Part shown: piece by piece, positions 18,831 through 28,435 of the stretch
Numbering within the stretch: position 1 is the first letter of the stretch
Layout: each line of letters starts with the position of its first letter
Origin: a bacterium
GTDB taxonomy: Bacteria > Armatimonadota > UBA5829
Assembly (NCBI GenBank): GCA_021372295.1
Contig: JAJFUS010000010.1
Location: 1 to 61,677, forward strand
Direction of reading: 5' to 3'
Length of the DNA: 61,677 bases
Made by a program: the position numbers and the translations under genes
The notes under the pieces: model-generated
The model's input: only the letters and a program-made list of their open reading frames with translations
The model's database searches: none
Told to the model about the DNA's origin: nothing

Positions 18831-19104
18831 TGGTAGCCCGCTTTGCATCTCCTCGAACTTGTTCTCAACCAATTCTCTAGTGCTCAAGATGCATTGCTCA
18901 CGCTCGAAAAAGGGTGATTTATTCGGATTTTTTGTCAAACGGCTGACCGCTTTCTCTTTCCTCGAAATTACCTCATTCTTTTCACTAGTCCAGCGCGGTG
19001 TCGACCTTTGCACCATGCGAAGTCGGTTTTTTGTCTATACATCCGAATCTTAAGCTCGGGATTGTATTTGTCCGGTCAGCAGGACACACTCTGCAATCCA
19101 CAGC

Positions 19105-21663
19105 TCATTCAGTAACATTAACTGTTAGTCGACCAGGGTCAAGTGCCTGGCCATATCCAGGATTTTGATAACCATCCGGTTGGATTATTGATAGCACGCA
19201 AGTTCCAGCGGCAAGCGGATCGAAATATGACGCCATACGTGACGCGCCTGCGGTAAAACTCAGGGGGCTAACAGTCACATTACCCACAGAAGTGTCAGAA
19301 CACTCTATCATTACATTCGCAGATTCTGCACCAGCTCTCAACGGTTGGTAAGTAATACCGCCGTTAGTTGGATTGTAGAATCCGCTTGAAATATAAAATA
19401 ATGTATTGGCCGAGGATGTTTTAGTGTATATGGGGAAATAAGGACCAAACACAAATCCGGAAGGATAAACAACAATGTGTTTCACAGTGTCTGAGAAGCC
19501 CGGGGCAGATATTCGGATATCTGTCTCACCGATAGATACTCCTTGAACATAGAAGGTCTTTGAAGATGTCGTGCTTGCGTTTTCAAAAACCAAAGTGGCA
19601 TTTCCTTGAATGGAAGATGAATCAGATATTAGGGCGATGGAACTGTCATCTATGCTTACAGTAATATCAACCGATTCGGGGGGTGCTGATTCCAACGCAA
19701 GCGCCCATGCCGCTTGCAGATTACACCCTATTTTTTGAACGGAAGTAATTTTGATGCACGGTATATTGACTATTGCAGTTAGCGTCTGTCTGCCGGAAGG
19801 AATTTGGAAACCATGGGGTGTTCCCAGCGATATGACACACGATCCAACACCAACCGGATCAAAAGAATCAGTAGCTGAAGAACTGTTTGCAGTAATTGTA
19901 GCTGGGTTTGTTGTGACTATGCCTACGCCTGCATCAGAAGTGTCTATGGGAATATCCACACTTAGGCCGCCCCGCAAATTTTGGTATTGTAAAATACTAA
20001 GTGTGTCGGGGCTAAGCATAGCGCTCTTTATAGCTATTGATGTGTTGGCAGCGTATTTATTTGTTGTAATGCTCGATAAATCCAGAACGAATCCAGACGG
20101 ATTTACAGTTATTGTGCTTGATGCCGGCGTATATTCAGGAGCTGATATTGTCAGATTGGTTGTGCCAATACTACAACCCTGAACATAGTATTTCGCAAAC
20201 CCACTCTTTGCACCTGTTAATATAACAGTCTTGCTGCCCTCAAGTAGCGGATCTGTGCTCAGTGTAGCAATAGACTCATCATCCACGCTTAACGTAACAT
20301 CTGCAGTGCTAGACGGACCAGTTTGGAAAGACACGTATTTAGCTAACTGGAGATTGCACCCAATATCAGCGCTGGCATCATCTATTTTTGGATGAACAAC
20401 ATTTAGTGTAAGTTGTTGTTTTTCGCTTGGTGTAGTGAAACCAGTTGGTGTGGAAAGAGAGATTGCAGTGCTGCCATACTCGAGTTTCTTTATCCTGGCA
20501 GTATAATACTCATTATACATGTATGGAGATTCCCAGCCGTCTATCACAAGTGGATTGTCCACCAGTGTTACGACAGCAGGATTCAAATTACTAAGTGCAA
20601 CCTTTACGCCTGTTGTATTATAGGAAAGGCATTGGCTGTTGTATAATACCGCGTGCGTAACCGGATCTAGTAATGCGCAGGAAATCTGAATACTAGTATA
20701 GGCATCTCCGGTGTATTTATTAAATGAAATGCTTGAATCGCCATAGAATACGAAACCTGTGGGAAAGAGATTAACTCTCAATATTCCTCTTTGGCCATCT
20801 GATGAGATTGCAGCTATACGTGCTGTTCCACAAGAAGCATTACCGACAATAGTATAATAGATGTAGCTATAATTGGCGCTTAATGATACATTAGTGCGTG
20901 GAGTAGGATCATCGTCTGATGCTAACAGTAGGAGTCCGGGATCAAGACTTGTAAGATTAACCATTATAGGCAAATCTTTAGTAGCTGGATTGGAAAGAGT
21001 TGCAATAGCTGCACGCTGAAAGTGATTTCCAAGCTGTGCATCTTCATCGACTATTCGACGTCCATCAACAAACTCGGGAATGTCATAATATGAAGCTTCC
21101 AAATACACATTATCGTTTACACACTTAAGCTGGCCCCTGGACGTAACATAATCTCCTGTTCGCACGATATGCCCTGGTTCAAGCACTCGCAATGGGTTAC
21201 CACTCCCATCGTCTACATCAAAGTAATTCCCATCAACGTATGTCGCTCTACCCCAAACCTTGAATAAGAACTTTGACGTCGAAAACTTAGCCGTTTCAGA
21301 AACAGCGTCAGAGTTGCTGATTCCCACCACTGGCAAAGTTGTGTAGTGTGATTCTGCATCGCAAGAGGTGTTACCGGAATTGTCCGTAGCTATCACAGTC
21401 ACATTATGCAAGCCATTTGTGCTGCAAGCCATTATAGAGCCTTGCCAAGCATTGTTAACAAGCTGAAGCGGTACTGAATCAGCAGTAACCGATGATATTC
21501 CAGTGTCATCCTGAGCATGAACTGTGACGTATACCATATCACCTGCTGCAGAAATCTCAGGAGATAAAGATACCGAACTGATCGTCGGAGTCATATCATC
21601 TGCAAACGAAACTGATACCACGTTACACAGAACCACGACCATACAACAAAGTAGCGATTTCAT
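19105..21663 (-). CDS. Large secreted repeat protein with an OB-like domain and tandem Ig-like modules
   Basis: 852 residues from ATG 21663 (MKSLLCCMVVVLCN, signal peptide); GAGG lies 11 nt upstream, while the ATG 11 codons earlier has no SD. An Ig-like domain (about 25-110) is followed by an OB-like part (about 130-215: YFDVDDGSGNPLRVL). Then come tandem modules of roughly 200 residues. Each has a PSGFVF/PTGFVF strand, a GCNLQ block, DVTLSVDD/DITVSIDD-SSIA, and FYVQGxSIGxTxxxISAP. No transmembrane anchor or known enzyme motif is visible. Surface or matrix protein by inference. Its OB-like part resembles those at the end of the subtilase mosaic. Confidence 0.75.
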   Translation of the reverse strand: MKSLLCCMVVVLCNVVSVSFADDMTPTISSVSLSPEISAAGDMVYVTVHAQDDTGISSVTADSVPLQLVNNAWQGSIMACSTNGLHNVTVIATDNSGNTSCDAESHYTTLPVVGISNSDAVSETAKFSTSKFLFKVWGRATYVDGNYFDVDDGSGNPLRVLEPGHIVRTGDYVTSRGQLKCVNDNVYLEASYYDIPEFVDGRRIVDEDAQLGNHFQRAAIATLSNPATKDLPIMVNLTSLDPGLLLLASDDDPTPRTNVSLSANYSYIYYTIVGNASCGTARIAAISSDGQRGILRVNLFPTGFVFYGDSSISFNKYTGDAYTSIQISCALLDPVTHAVLYNSQCLSYNTTGVKVALSNLNPAVVTLVDNPLVIDGWESPYMYNEYYTARIKKLEYGSTAISLSTPTGFTTPSEKQQLTLNVVHPKIDDASADIGCNLQLAKYVSFQTGPSSTADVTLSVDDESIATLSTDPLLEGSKTVILTGAKSGFAKYYVQGCSIGTTNLTISAPEYTPASSTITVNPSGFVLDLSSITTNKYAANTSIAIKSAMLSPDTLSILQYQNLRGGLSVDIPIDTSDAGVGIVTTNPATITANSSSATDSFDPVGVGSCVISLGTPHGFQIPSGRQTLTAIVNIPCIKITSVQKIGCNLQAAWALALESAPPESVDITVSIDDSSIALISDSSSIQGNATLVFENASTTSSKTFYVQGVSIGETDIRISAPGFSDTVKHIVVYPSGFVFGPYFPIYTKTSSANTLFYISSGFYNPTNGGITYQPLRAGAESANVMIECSDTSVGNVTVSPLSFTAGASRMASYFDPLAAGTCVLSIIQPDGYQNPGYGQALDPGRLTVNVTE

Positions 21664-21938
21664 CCGCGTTAGAACCTCAATAATATCAACATCCAATCAT
21701 ATGTACGACAATGTTATCTCAGTATATCATGCAAGCGACTACCATACAAGCTTATATAAATGCTGTATTTCCCAGAGATTCCACCGAATGCCAAAAACCC
21801 ATATCTCAGCAGCTTCCGTAATCCGATTGCGTAATATCCTTATCGTTTCTTTTCGACCTCGATCATATGCATAGTGAATATGTTTTCGCCGAATATTCGG
21901 TATTGGTTTTTAAGTACACAGACCATCGGAGAAGAGCA

Positions 21939-22388
21939 ATGAACACTATCCACAATCAACTTTCAGACCTACCGAACCTTTCGCATGACGAGTTGAAGCA
22001 GTTATGGCGACAACTGTTCGGCAAACCCCCGCCTGCTTACAGCCGCCCTTATCTCATCAAACGGCTAGCCTACCGAATCCAGGAGATTCACTACGGCGGG
22101 CTGTCGGAGAACTTGCATGCAACTATGCGCGAAACTCTCAGGACAAGCGAATTCGATCAAAATGCAGTTAAGATCAGCTCGGCGCACAAGAAACATCAAT
22201 TTACTCCATTATTAGGAACGCGGTTTGTGCGCAAATGGCACGGTAATCGATACGAGGTAACGGTAATCCCCGGCGGGTTTGAGTATCAGGGACAGCGTTA
22301 CCGGTCCTTGACTGCCGTCGCAAAGGCCATTACCGGCACCCACTATAACGGTAGAACATTCTTTGGACTATATAAAAAGGAGAAATAA
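21939..22388 (+). CDS. DUF2924 family protein
   Basis: 149 residues from ATG 21939 with GGAG at 7 nt; a longer reading from 21867 has no SD. Family pattern: L..L..ELKQLWRQLFGKPPPAYSRPYLIKRLAYRIQE near 10-48, then GTRFVRKWHGNRYEV and the end block YRSLTAVAKAITGTHYNGRTFFGL. DUF2924 genes commonly sit directly before site-specific serine recombinases in integrated elements, as here (5 nt gap), and probably assist DNA binding or recombination. The 21664-21938 stretch before it shows no gene. Confidence 0.85.
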   Translation: MNTIHNQLSDLPNLSHDELKQLWRQLFGKPPPAYSRPYLIKRLAYRIQEIHYGGLSENLHATMRETLRTSEFDQNAVKISSAHKKHQFTPLLGTRFVRKWHGNRYEVTVIPGGFEYQGQRYRSLTAVAKAITGTHYNGRTFFGLYKKEK

Positions 22389-22392
22389 GAAC

Positions 22393-24105
22393 ATGAGTAC
22401 TCACGTATGTGCCAAAGAATCAAAACCGCAGATCCGGTGCGCCATATATACACGCAAGTCGACTGACGAAGGTCTTGAACAGGAATACAACAGCCTCGAC
22501 GCTCAGAGAGAAGCGGCTGAAGCATACATCGCAAGCCAGAAGCACGAAGGATGGGTGGCGTTGTCGAAGAAATATGATGACGGCGGTTTTACCGGTGCGA
22601 ATATGGACCGCCCTGCATTGAAGCGACTGCTGAGAGATGTCGAAGACGGCAAAATCGACTCGATTATTGTTTATAAAGTTGGCCGACTGTCCAGGTCGCT
22701 CCTCGACTTTGCAAAGATAATCGAAACGCTCGACTCACACGGGGTTTCATTTGTTTCCGTCACACAGCAGTTCAACACTACAACCCCGATGGGTCGACTA
22801 ACTCTGAATATACTGCTGTCATTTGCCCAGTTCGAGCGCGAGATCATCAGCGAGCGTGTTCGAGACAAAATTGCAGGTGCAAAACGTAAAGGCAAATTCA
22901 CTGGCGGAACGCCGACCTACGGTTATGACATAGACTATGAGAAACACAAACTTGTGATAAACGAGCGGGAGGCGAAGGTAGTGAAACACATCTTTAGGCT
23001 CTTTACAGAAACGCACTCTGGATTAACCGTTTCAAAAGAGCTTAATGCTAAGGGTATAACTACAAAATCATGGACAACAAGGAATGGCAAGTTTCACTCG
23101 GGCAAGAAATGGAATGCCTCTCTCGTTTATCGCATGCTCAACAATCGCCTATACCTTGGCAAAATGGCATATAAAGATGGCGTTTACCGAGGCGAGCACA
23201 AAGCTATCATCTCGCAAACCCTGTGGAAAAAGGCCCATTCAATCATAAGCAGTGGGGCCGGGCCGCGCATATATAATAAGACCCACTCATTGCTCGAAGG
23301 TATCGTTCGGTGCGGCCACTGCAATCGGTCGATGACAAGCATATATACAAAACGAAGAGACAATATCTATCATTATTATCTATGCACGGGTGCTGCGAAA
23401 GACGGTTACGATTCCTGTCTGTTGAAGACGGTATCTTCTGGTCGACTGGAGGAAGCGGTTACTAACCAAATTCGGTCCACCCTTCGGTCACCGGATACAG
23501 TGACTCACATACTCGGATCTGACGCGGACCCAGTTGTCATTTGGGGAACGCACGATATGCTCGCCAAGGTGGACTCAGAGTGGGATGCAATATCTCCTGC
23601 TGAACAAAAGCGACTCATTATATCGCTGGTGCGCGAGATTATTGTATATAAAGATTCGCTGGCTCTAGAAATTCGAGCGGCTGGCTTGCAGGTCATCGCC
23701 AATATTGAGAGTTTTGACGCAGACGATTTTCAGCTAAGCATTCCAGTGGAGATGAAGAAGCGCAGTGGACAGAAAGAGATAATCCTACCTGGCGGGGCAA
23801 CATCTCGGGTGCTATGCAAACATAGTGCGGTAGCCATTGCTCTGGCCCGCGCCTACTGCTGGCTGGAGCTTCTTGAATCCGGCAAATATCGCTCGATAAA
23901 TGACATGTCCCAAAAACTCGGCATCTGCAGTGCATATATGGCTCGAATTATGAGACTAACCTTGCTTGCACCGGATATAGCGGAAGCAATAGTTTATGGC
24001 AGAAAACCAGACGGACTTTCATTAAATAAATTCGTGAAGTCGATCCCGAAAAATTGGCATGAGCAGAGGATATTATATGGATTCGCAGAAAAACCTGACT
24101 TATAA
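22393..24105 (+). CDS. Large serine recombinase (site-specific integrase)
   Basis: 570 residues from ATG 22393, just after the DUF2924 stop with AAGGAG upstream. The resolvase domain (about 15-160) has nucleophile Ser23 in IYTRKST, YKVGRLSRSL and the helix FAQFEREIISERVRDK. The recombinase domain (about 175-290) includes GGTPTYGYDID. The zinc ribbon is CGHCNRSM ... YYLCTGA ... C. A C-terminal region with AICSAYMARIMRL-like helix-turn-helix residues follows. All parts are intact, so it may be active. The nearby tRNA-Glu and DUF2924 partner suggest an integrated element reduced to its integrase module. Confidence 0.92.
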   Translation: MSTHVCAKESKPQIRCAIYTRKSTDEGLEQEYNSLDAQREAAEAYIASQKHEGWVALSKKYDDGGFTGANMDRPALKRLLRDVEDGKIDSIIVYKVGRLSRSLLDFAKIIETLDSHGVSFVSVTQQFNTTTPMGRLTLNILLSFAQFEREIISERVRDKIAGAKRKGKFTGGTPTYGYDIDYEKHKLVINEREAKVVKHIFRLFTETHSGLTVSKELNAKGITTKSWTTRNGKFHSGKKWNASLVYRMLNNRLYLGKMAYKDGVYRGEHKAIISQTLWKKAHSIISSGAGPRIYNKTHSLLEGIVRCGHCNRSMTSIYTKRRDNIYHYYLCTGAAKDGYDSCLLKTVSSGRLEEAVTNQIRSTLRSPDTVTHILGSDADPVVIWGTHDMLAKVDSEWDAISPAEQKRLIISLVREIIVYKDSLALEIRAAGLQVIANIESFDADDFQLSIPVEMKKRSGQKEIILPGGATSRVLCKHSAVAIALARAYCWLELLESGKYRSINDMSQKLGICSAYMARIMRLTLLAPDIAEAIVYGRKPDGLSLNKFVKSIPKNWHEQRILYGFAEKPDL

Positions 24106-24106
24106 G

Positions 24107-24221
24107 CAATCATGAGATCAAGATATCTCTAGTTCTCAAGATTTAGAGAAAAAAGGCAGCAGGGCGACAACAAAATTACAACACATAGAGCGCAGGCTCG
24201 AAAAACGAGCTCTCATGATTG
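24107..24221. repeat. 11-bp perfect inverted repeat behind the recombinase
   Basis: CAATCATGAGA at 24107-24117 and TCTCATGATTG at 24211-24221 are exact inverted copies 93 nt apart, starting 2 nt after the recombinase stop. Candidate recombinase site or element end; no attachment core is proven. Confidence 0.45.
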
Positions 24222-24271
24222 ATGGCTACTTAGCGACAAAACAGAGGATAATCACGCTCAACAAACGTATA

Positions 24272-24314
24272 CTTGCCTCTAGTGCAGCACTGTTAATGTT
24301 GCATCAGAGGCAAG
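24272..24314. other. Stem-loop between the recombinase and tRNA-Glu
   Basis: CTTGCCTCT pairs with AGAGGCAAG over 9 bp; inside the loop GTGC-A-GCAC is a further small dyad. No T run follows on either strand, so this is not a typical terminator. Confidence 0.4.
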
Positions 24315-24330
24315 CATGACAAAGTTGTGA

Positions 24331-24407
24331 TGGTAGCCCCGAAGGGATTCGAACCCTCGATCTCATAGCTGAGAACCATGCATCCTTGACCACTAGACGA
24401 CGGGGCC
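24331..24407 (-). tRNA. tRNA-Glu (anticodon CTC)
   Basis: 77 nt with encoded CCA. Acceptor GGCCCCG / CGGGGCT, D-arm GTCTAGTGGTC, anticodon stem CATGG / CTATG with loop TTCTCAG (anticodon CTC), T-arm GAGGGTTCGAATCCCTT. All arms pair. It is the likely landmark for the integrated module to its left. Confidence 0.93.
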
Positions 24408-24517
24408 TTGATCCTGCTCATTACTGAGCAACAACATACAACGACTGGCCAAAGCCAAGCCAATAACCAGTTGAATTATACCAGAATGCGCCTCTTTATG
24501 TCAATGAAAAGAAACAA

Positions 24518-25615
24518 CTAAAGGACACGCACATAAGCGTTGCCTGGAACGCGCCTTATCACACCTTTCATCTCCAAGACGGTCATCGTGCCCGCAACCA
24601 TCGATGCGCTGAGACCACTGGCCGCAATTATCTCGTCCATCGGCATCGGTTCCAGTGAAAGCTGTGAAACAATCTTTTGCTCTTGTTCATTCAGCGACTC
24701 CATTGGGACAGTTGGTCGATCTATGCATTCGCTTTTCTTGTCGATGCCGAGCTCGTCAAGGATGTCCTGAGCACTTTCGACAAGCCGCGCACCATCCTTG
24801 ATAAGCTGGTGGCATCCAGAGTTGCGCTCGTCATCGACATTGCCCGGCACTGCATAAACATCTTTTCCCTGTTCCAACGCATAACTTGCGGTTATCAGCG
24901 CGCCGGATTTTGATGGACACTGGCAAACAAGCACGCTGAGACTCAGTCCGCTGATGAGACGGTTACGAGAAGGAAACCTCCATGGCTCAGGGGTAGAACC
25001 TAATGGAAATTCCGATACGACGGCTCCGCTCCGAGCGATGGCATCGAAGAGATTCTTGTTTTCCGCAGGGTAAGCAACATCAATTCCGGAACCCAGAAAC
25101 GCGATTGTCCTGCCGCCGACTTCCAGCGCTCCCTTGTGTGCAGCCGTGTCTATACCGCGCGCGCCGCCGCTCACAACAGTAAGACCACGCGCCGCCAAAT
25201 CCCGCGAAACACGTTCAGCAACCGACCTGCCGTAAACCGTCGCTTTTCGAGACCCGACAATCGCAACCGCCAGCTTGTCCGGTTCGATAATACGCCCGCC
25301 AACATATAATACCGGGGGTGGATCAAATATCTGCTTAAGTCCGGCCGGATAGTCACCTGAGGTGATAGGAATAAGAGTGATCGCCTTGTCTTCCATCAGC
25401 CTCAAATCGCGTTCGATTGCGGCCGGCACAGGCCCGAACACTTTTGCTCTGCCCTTGTCCGTAAGATGTTCGACACTTTCCAGCTCGACCTCAGACGCTT
25501 CAAAGACGGCCTCAGGGCCACCGAACCGCTCGATTAGAGCAACGGCAGCCCTTGGCGACAACTCCAGCCGACTCAGCCTCAACCAAGCCCTGAGTTCATG
25601 TTCTTGAATCATATT
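24518..25615 (-). CDS. dprA: DNA-processing protein DprA (Smf)
   Basis: 365 residues from ATG 25615 (MIQEHELRAWLRLSRL). A longer frame to 25873 would run inside the preceding gene and encodes low-complexity residues, so I reject it. HhH-like N-terminal part about 5-65; Rossmann-like DprA core with VAIVGSRKATVYG, GGARGIDTAAHKGAL, FLGSGIDVAYP and SRNRLISGLS; C-terminal winged helix (about 300-365). It loads RecA on incoming single-stranded DNA during transformation. It starts 10 nt after the PQQ-propeller gene. Confidence 0.93.
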   Translation of the reverse strand, partial: NMIQEHELRAWLRLSRLELSPRAAVALIERFGGPEAVFEASEVELESVEHLTDKGRAKVFGPVPAAIERDLRLMEDKAITLIPITSGDYPAGLKQIFDPPPVLYVGGRIIEPDKLAVAIVGSRKATVYGRSVAERVSRDLAARGLTVVSGGARGIDTAAHKGALEVGGRTIAFLGSGIDVAYPAENKNLFDAIARSGAVVSEFPLGSTPEPWRFPSRNRLISGLSLSVLVCQCPSKSGALITASYALEQGKDVYAVPGNVDDERNSGCHQLIKDGARLVESAQDILDELGIDKKSECIDRPTVPMESLNEQEQKIVSQLSLEPMPMDEIIAASGLSASMVAGTMTVLEMKGVIRRVPGNAYVRVL

Positions 25616-25625
25616 TTCGTCGTTC

Positions 25626-27350
25626 TCACTGGGTGTCCGGCGGGCTTTGCATTCCGTCATCGGACGCCTGGCTGGGAAATCCCGGCATAGACGGAGGGGG
25701 GGGCGGTGAACTTTCCGAGCCACTGTCTCCAACACTGCCTGCTCCAGGCATCGGAGGAGCCTCCGGCTGCCTAGTTCGCCGATCTCCAGTCTTCTTTTCT
25801 GTTTTCTTTTCCTTGGTTGTCTTTCCTGTTTCCTTAACCACTCGCTTTGGCGGCGGCAGGCTGTTGTCTGCAAAGAAGAACCATTCCCTGTTCAGTTCAT
25901 TGCCACAATAGTCCTTAGCCGTAAGCTTAATAGTATGCACGCCGTTAGAGAGCGTCACACCGGATTTGCCGTCGGTTCCGGCATCGGTCTCATAAGAAAT
26001 CGTCGATGTCGCAAGGTCAGTCTTATATGTCAGCGGATTTGTTCCGTCCAAGGTCAGAGTAACACTGGAAAAGTCGACGCCACTTCCGGCATCGTAAACA
26101 ATGGCGGACATCTTGATGGGCGGAACGCCCGAAATGGCAATGGCATTAGTGGGAGCCAGATTGTAATCCGTCGGCGGAGTGTTGTCCGGCGCTTGCGGCG
26201 AGAAGCAATGCAGCGTTCCATCATCAGTCAACACCAGCAGCGAGTTGTTTGCGACAATAGGTGAACAGGAAGCGTCGGTATAATTCGCTCCGGCGGAATT
26301 GATTTGCGACGGAGAAGCGATATAACGCCATTTGAGACTACCATCCGTTGCGGAATATGCAGCAACGACTCCTTTGTTGGTCGTCACATAAACCGTGTCG
26401 TCCGCTATTGTAGGGCTTGAGGTGGGTAATGTTCCAAGATCGACAGCCTCAGTCCACTTCAGCGTCGGCTGCCTGGTGGTCAGAGTATAAGCATAGAGCT
26501 TTTTATCCCGGCAGGGAATGTAGATGTCCATCCCGTTCGCCGCGGGGGTAGCCGCAACTTCCGCAGGCAACTTGATAAACCACTTTAGCTGCCCACCTCG
26601 CACAGAGATCCCATAGACCGCGCTGCCCAGCGCCAACACCACCTGATTGTTGGTAATCATCGGCGAGGTTCTCACCGGAGCCCCGGACATTCTAAACTGC
26701 CACCTTAGCTTGCCCGAACTCTCATTAATCCCATACATATTGCCGTCCATACACGCCGCGACAAGCATCCCGGACCCGATTGCGAGCCCCTGTGCGTAGT
26801 CGTCCCGCGCAGTGAACGGCTTGGACCATGTTGCTTCGCCCGTTTCGGCGTCAATGCTGTAAACGGAGTTATCATCGGCGGCAATATAGATAATGCCCTC
26901 GTCGATTACCGGCGAGCACCTTATGGGCCCGCGAGTCTGATACGCCCACTTAAAAACGCCGGTAGTGGCATCAATGCAATACATATTGCCGTCCACCGAC
27001 GCGAAGTACAAATTATCTTCCCAAAAAGCCGGTGTACTTTTAATGGCCCCGCTCAACGGCCGGTCGGCCGGATACTGCCATATCTTGCAGCCCGTCTCAA
27101 GGTCGATCGCATATACGTTCGACCCACTCGCAAAATAACACACGCCATCGGCCACAATCGGCGCTGCAGGGTTGTTGTCGAACTTGTTTGCGGTGAATTC
27201 CCAATTCAGCGCAACTGGAAGCTGCAGTTTTTCCGCAGTAAAGCCGCTCTGATCAGGTTCGTAGCGTCCCATCAAACAATCCGCGGAAAAAGCGGCGGAC
27301 GAAGCGAGGACAAAAATAGCTGCCAGCAAACCGGCACGCCGAAAAATCAT
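25626..27350 (-). CDS. Exported PQQ/BamB-like beta-propeller protein with Pro-rich tail
   Basis: 574 residues; ATG with GGAGG at 7 nt. Signal peptide to about 22 (SSAAFSADC). Six to eight PQQ-like blades at about 45-390, each with pattern VYAIDLETGCKIWQY, MYCIDATTGVFKWAY or VYSIDAETGEATWSK. An Ig-like domain follows (about 400-490: VHTIKLTAKDYCGNEL), then Lys-rich and Pro/Gly/Ser-rich tails. Envelope or extracellular scaffold by fold; no PQQ-dehydrogenase residues are seen. Probably co-transcribed with dprA, with no obvious functional tie. Confidence 0.85.
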   Translation of the reverse strand: MIFRRAGLLAAIFVLASSAAFSADCLMGRYEPDQSGFTAEKLQLPVALNWEFTANKFDNNPAAPIVADGVCYFASGSNVYAIDLETGCKIWQYPADRPLSGAIKSTPAFWEDNLYFASVDGNMYCIDATTGVFKWAYQTRGPIRCSPVIDEGIIYIAADDNSVYSIDAETGEATWSKPFTARDDYAQGLAIGSGMLVAACMDGNMYGINESSGKLRWQFRMSGAPVRTSPMITNNQVVLALGSAVYGISVRGGQLKWFIKLPAEVAATPAANGMDIYIPCRDKKLYAYTLTTRQPTLKWTEAVDLGTLPTSSPTIADDTVYVTTNKGVVAAYSATDGSLKWRYIASPSQINSAGANYTDASCSPIVANNSLLVLTDDGTLHCFSPQAPDNTPPTDYNLAPTNAIAISGVPPIKMSAIVYDAGSGVDFSSVTLTLDGTNPLTYKTDLATSTISYETDAGTDGKSGVTLSNGVHTIKLTAKDYCGNELNREWFFFADNSLPPPKRVVKETGKTTKEKKTEKKTGDRRTRQPEAPPMPGAGSVGDSGSESSPPPPPSMPGFPSQASDDGMQSPPDTQ

Positions 27351-27525
27351 GGATATTCCTCCAACCGTGTTCGGGCTTGCACCCTACAGGTAAGATTATA
27401 CTGCCGAGGCGCAAGGGCGTCAACTGAGGCAGACAACGTAAAACGCTTTGCGTTTTCTGTTATTTGCTATGCGTTAGACGTTCATAAAGGTCATCAGGTT
27501 CCTGACTGGATGTATACTCCGGGGA

Positions 27526-28242
27526 TTAGAAGAATTTAAACGTGACGTTGACACCGCTCACGCTTATAACGGCCTCGCCGTCGGACATATCCACCTGAAC
27601 GTCCGACACCTTCTGGCTACTGACCTGATTAGCCAGCTTACCGGTGCGCTGCACTTCTCCGTTGGCCGTAGCCAGGACTTTGCCCGACTCGCCCTTAAGG
27701 TCGAGCGTGCCGTCAAACGTATAGAGGGCAAGCGGTGTGTCTACCTGCTTTTCGGCTTTCGCGGAGCCGCTGACATCGAACGACCTGCCGATTGTAAACG
27801 TAACCGGAGCGCTGATGCCGCCCAGCATAACCTTGCCTGTGCCGCTTACCTCGCCTTCGGAAGTAATGCTGAGTTTTGCGTTGACTATCGGTTTGGTGGC
27901 GGACCGGATCGTTCCCTTGCCATCAAGACCCTTATCTGTCAGCGAAAGGTCAGCCTGCAGATCCACTCCCGCCGCTTCACTATTCAGAGAAATCGAACCG
28001 GTAATCTTTCCCTTCGACGAACGTTCCAGCGACACTTTTTGATCGCCGGCCGGCCCCAAGGCAAGAGCGCCGGTCGCGCTGCCCGAGCCGTCATCGCGTA
28101 CGGTTCCCTGCACATCCTTGATATCGAAACCCGCTATATTCAGCTTGTCGGGCCACTGCCACTCATCAGCGCGAGCGCTTTGCGCTGCCACCAATGCCAA
28201 GACCGTAACCACAAGCATTGTCAGTATTGTATTGCGTCGCAT
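27526..28242 (-). CDS. Exported protein of unknown function, beta-strand repeat rich
   Basis: 238 residues from ATG 28242 (MRRNTILTMLVVTVLALVAAQSARA, signal peptide) with GGAGG 10 nt upstream. The rest is a run of G-rich amphipathic strands (GTVRDDGSGSATGALAL, GKITGSISLNSEAAGVDLQADLSL) like AsmA/intermembrane beta-groove repeats, but too short to assign. Divergent from the AICAR transformylase gene. I do not recognise the family. Confidence 0.7.
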   Translation of the reverse strand: MRRNTILTMLVVTVLALVAAQSARADEWQWPDKLNIAGFDIKDVQGTVRDDGSGSATGALALGPAGDQKVSLERSSKGKITGSISLNSEAAGVDLQADLSLTDKGLDGKGTIRSATKPIVNAKLSITSEGEVSGTGKVMLGGISAPVTFTIGRSFDVSGSAKAEKQVDTPLALYTFDGTLDLKGESGKVLATANGEVQRTGKLANQVSSQKVSDVQVDMSDGEAVISVSGVNVTFKFF

Positions 28243-28435
28243 TTCCAGCATTCCTCCGGTAACGCACACATCCGTTATTCCACAGACACGTTATATTACT
28301 CATAGACGATACTTTGCGGTTCCATTACCCGGCAATACAGATTCTTTGCCGCCAAAATGAAGGATTCCTCCGTCGCAACTAGAAGTAAGACGTTGGAATC
28401 AAGGAGTTTTATAATATCTAAAAGGGGTTATCGAA

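Noticed and set aside
18822..19016. 64-codon minus-strand frame with charged, protein-like composition
   Set aside because: No SD before the ATG, no family resemblance, and it lies in debris behind the recombinase remnant.
24118..24319. 67 open codons with coiled-coil character after the recombinase
   Set aside because: Preceded directly by a stop, with no start codon before residue 34 and no SD; kept only as part of a finding.
25616..25873. N-terminal extension of DprA by 86 residues
   Set aside because: Runs inside the Pro-rich tail of the propeller gene, has low-complexity content, and DprA homology begins at 25615.
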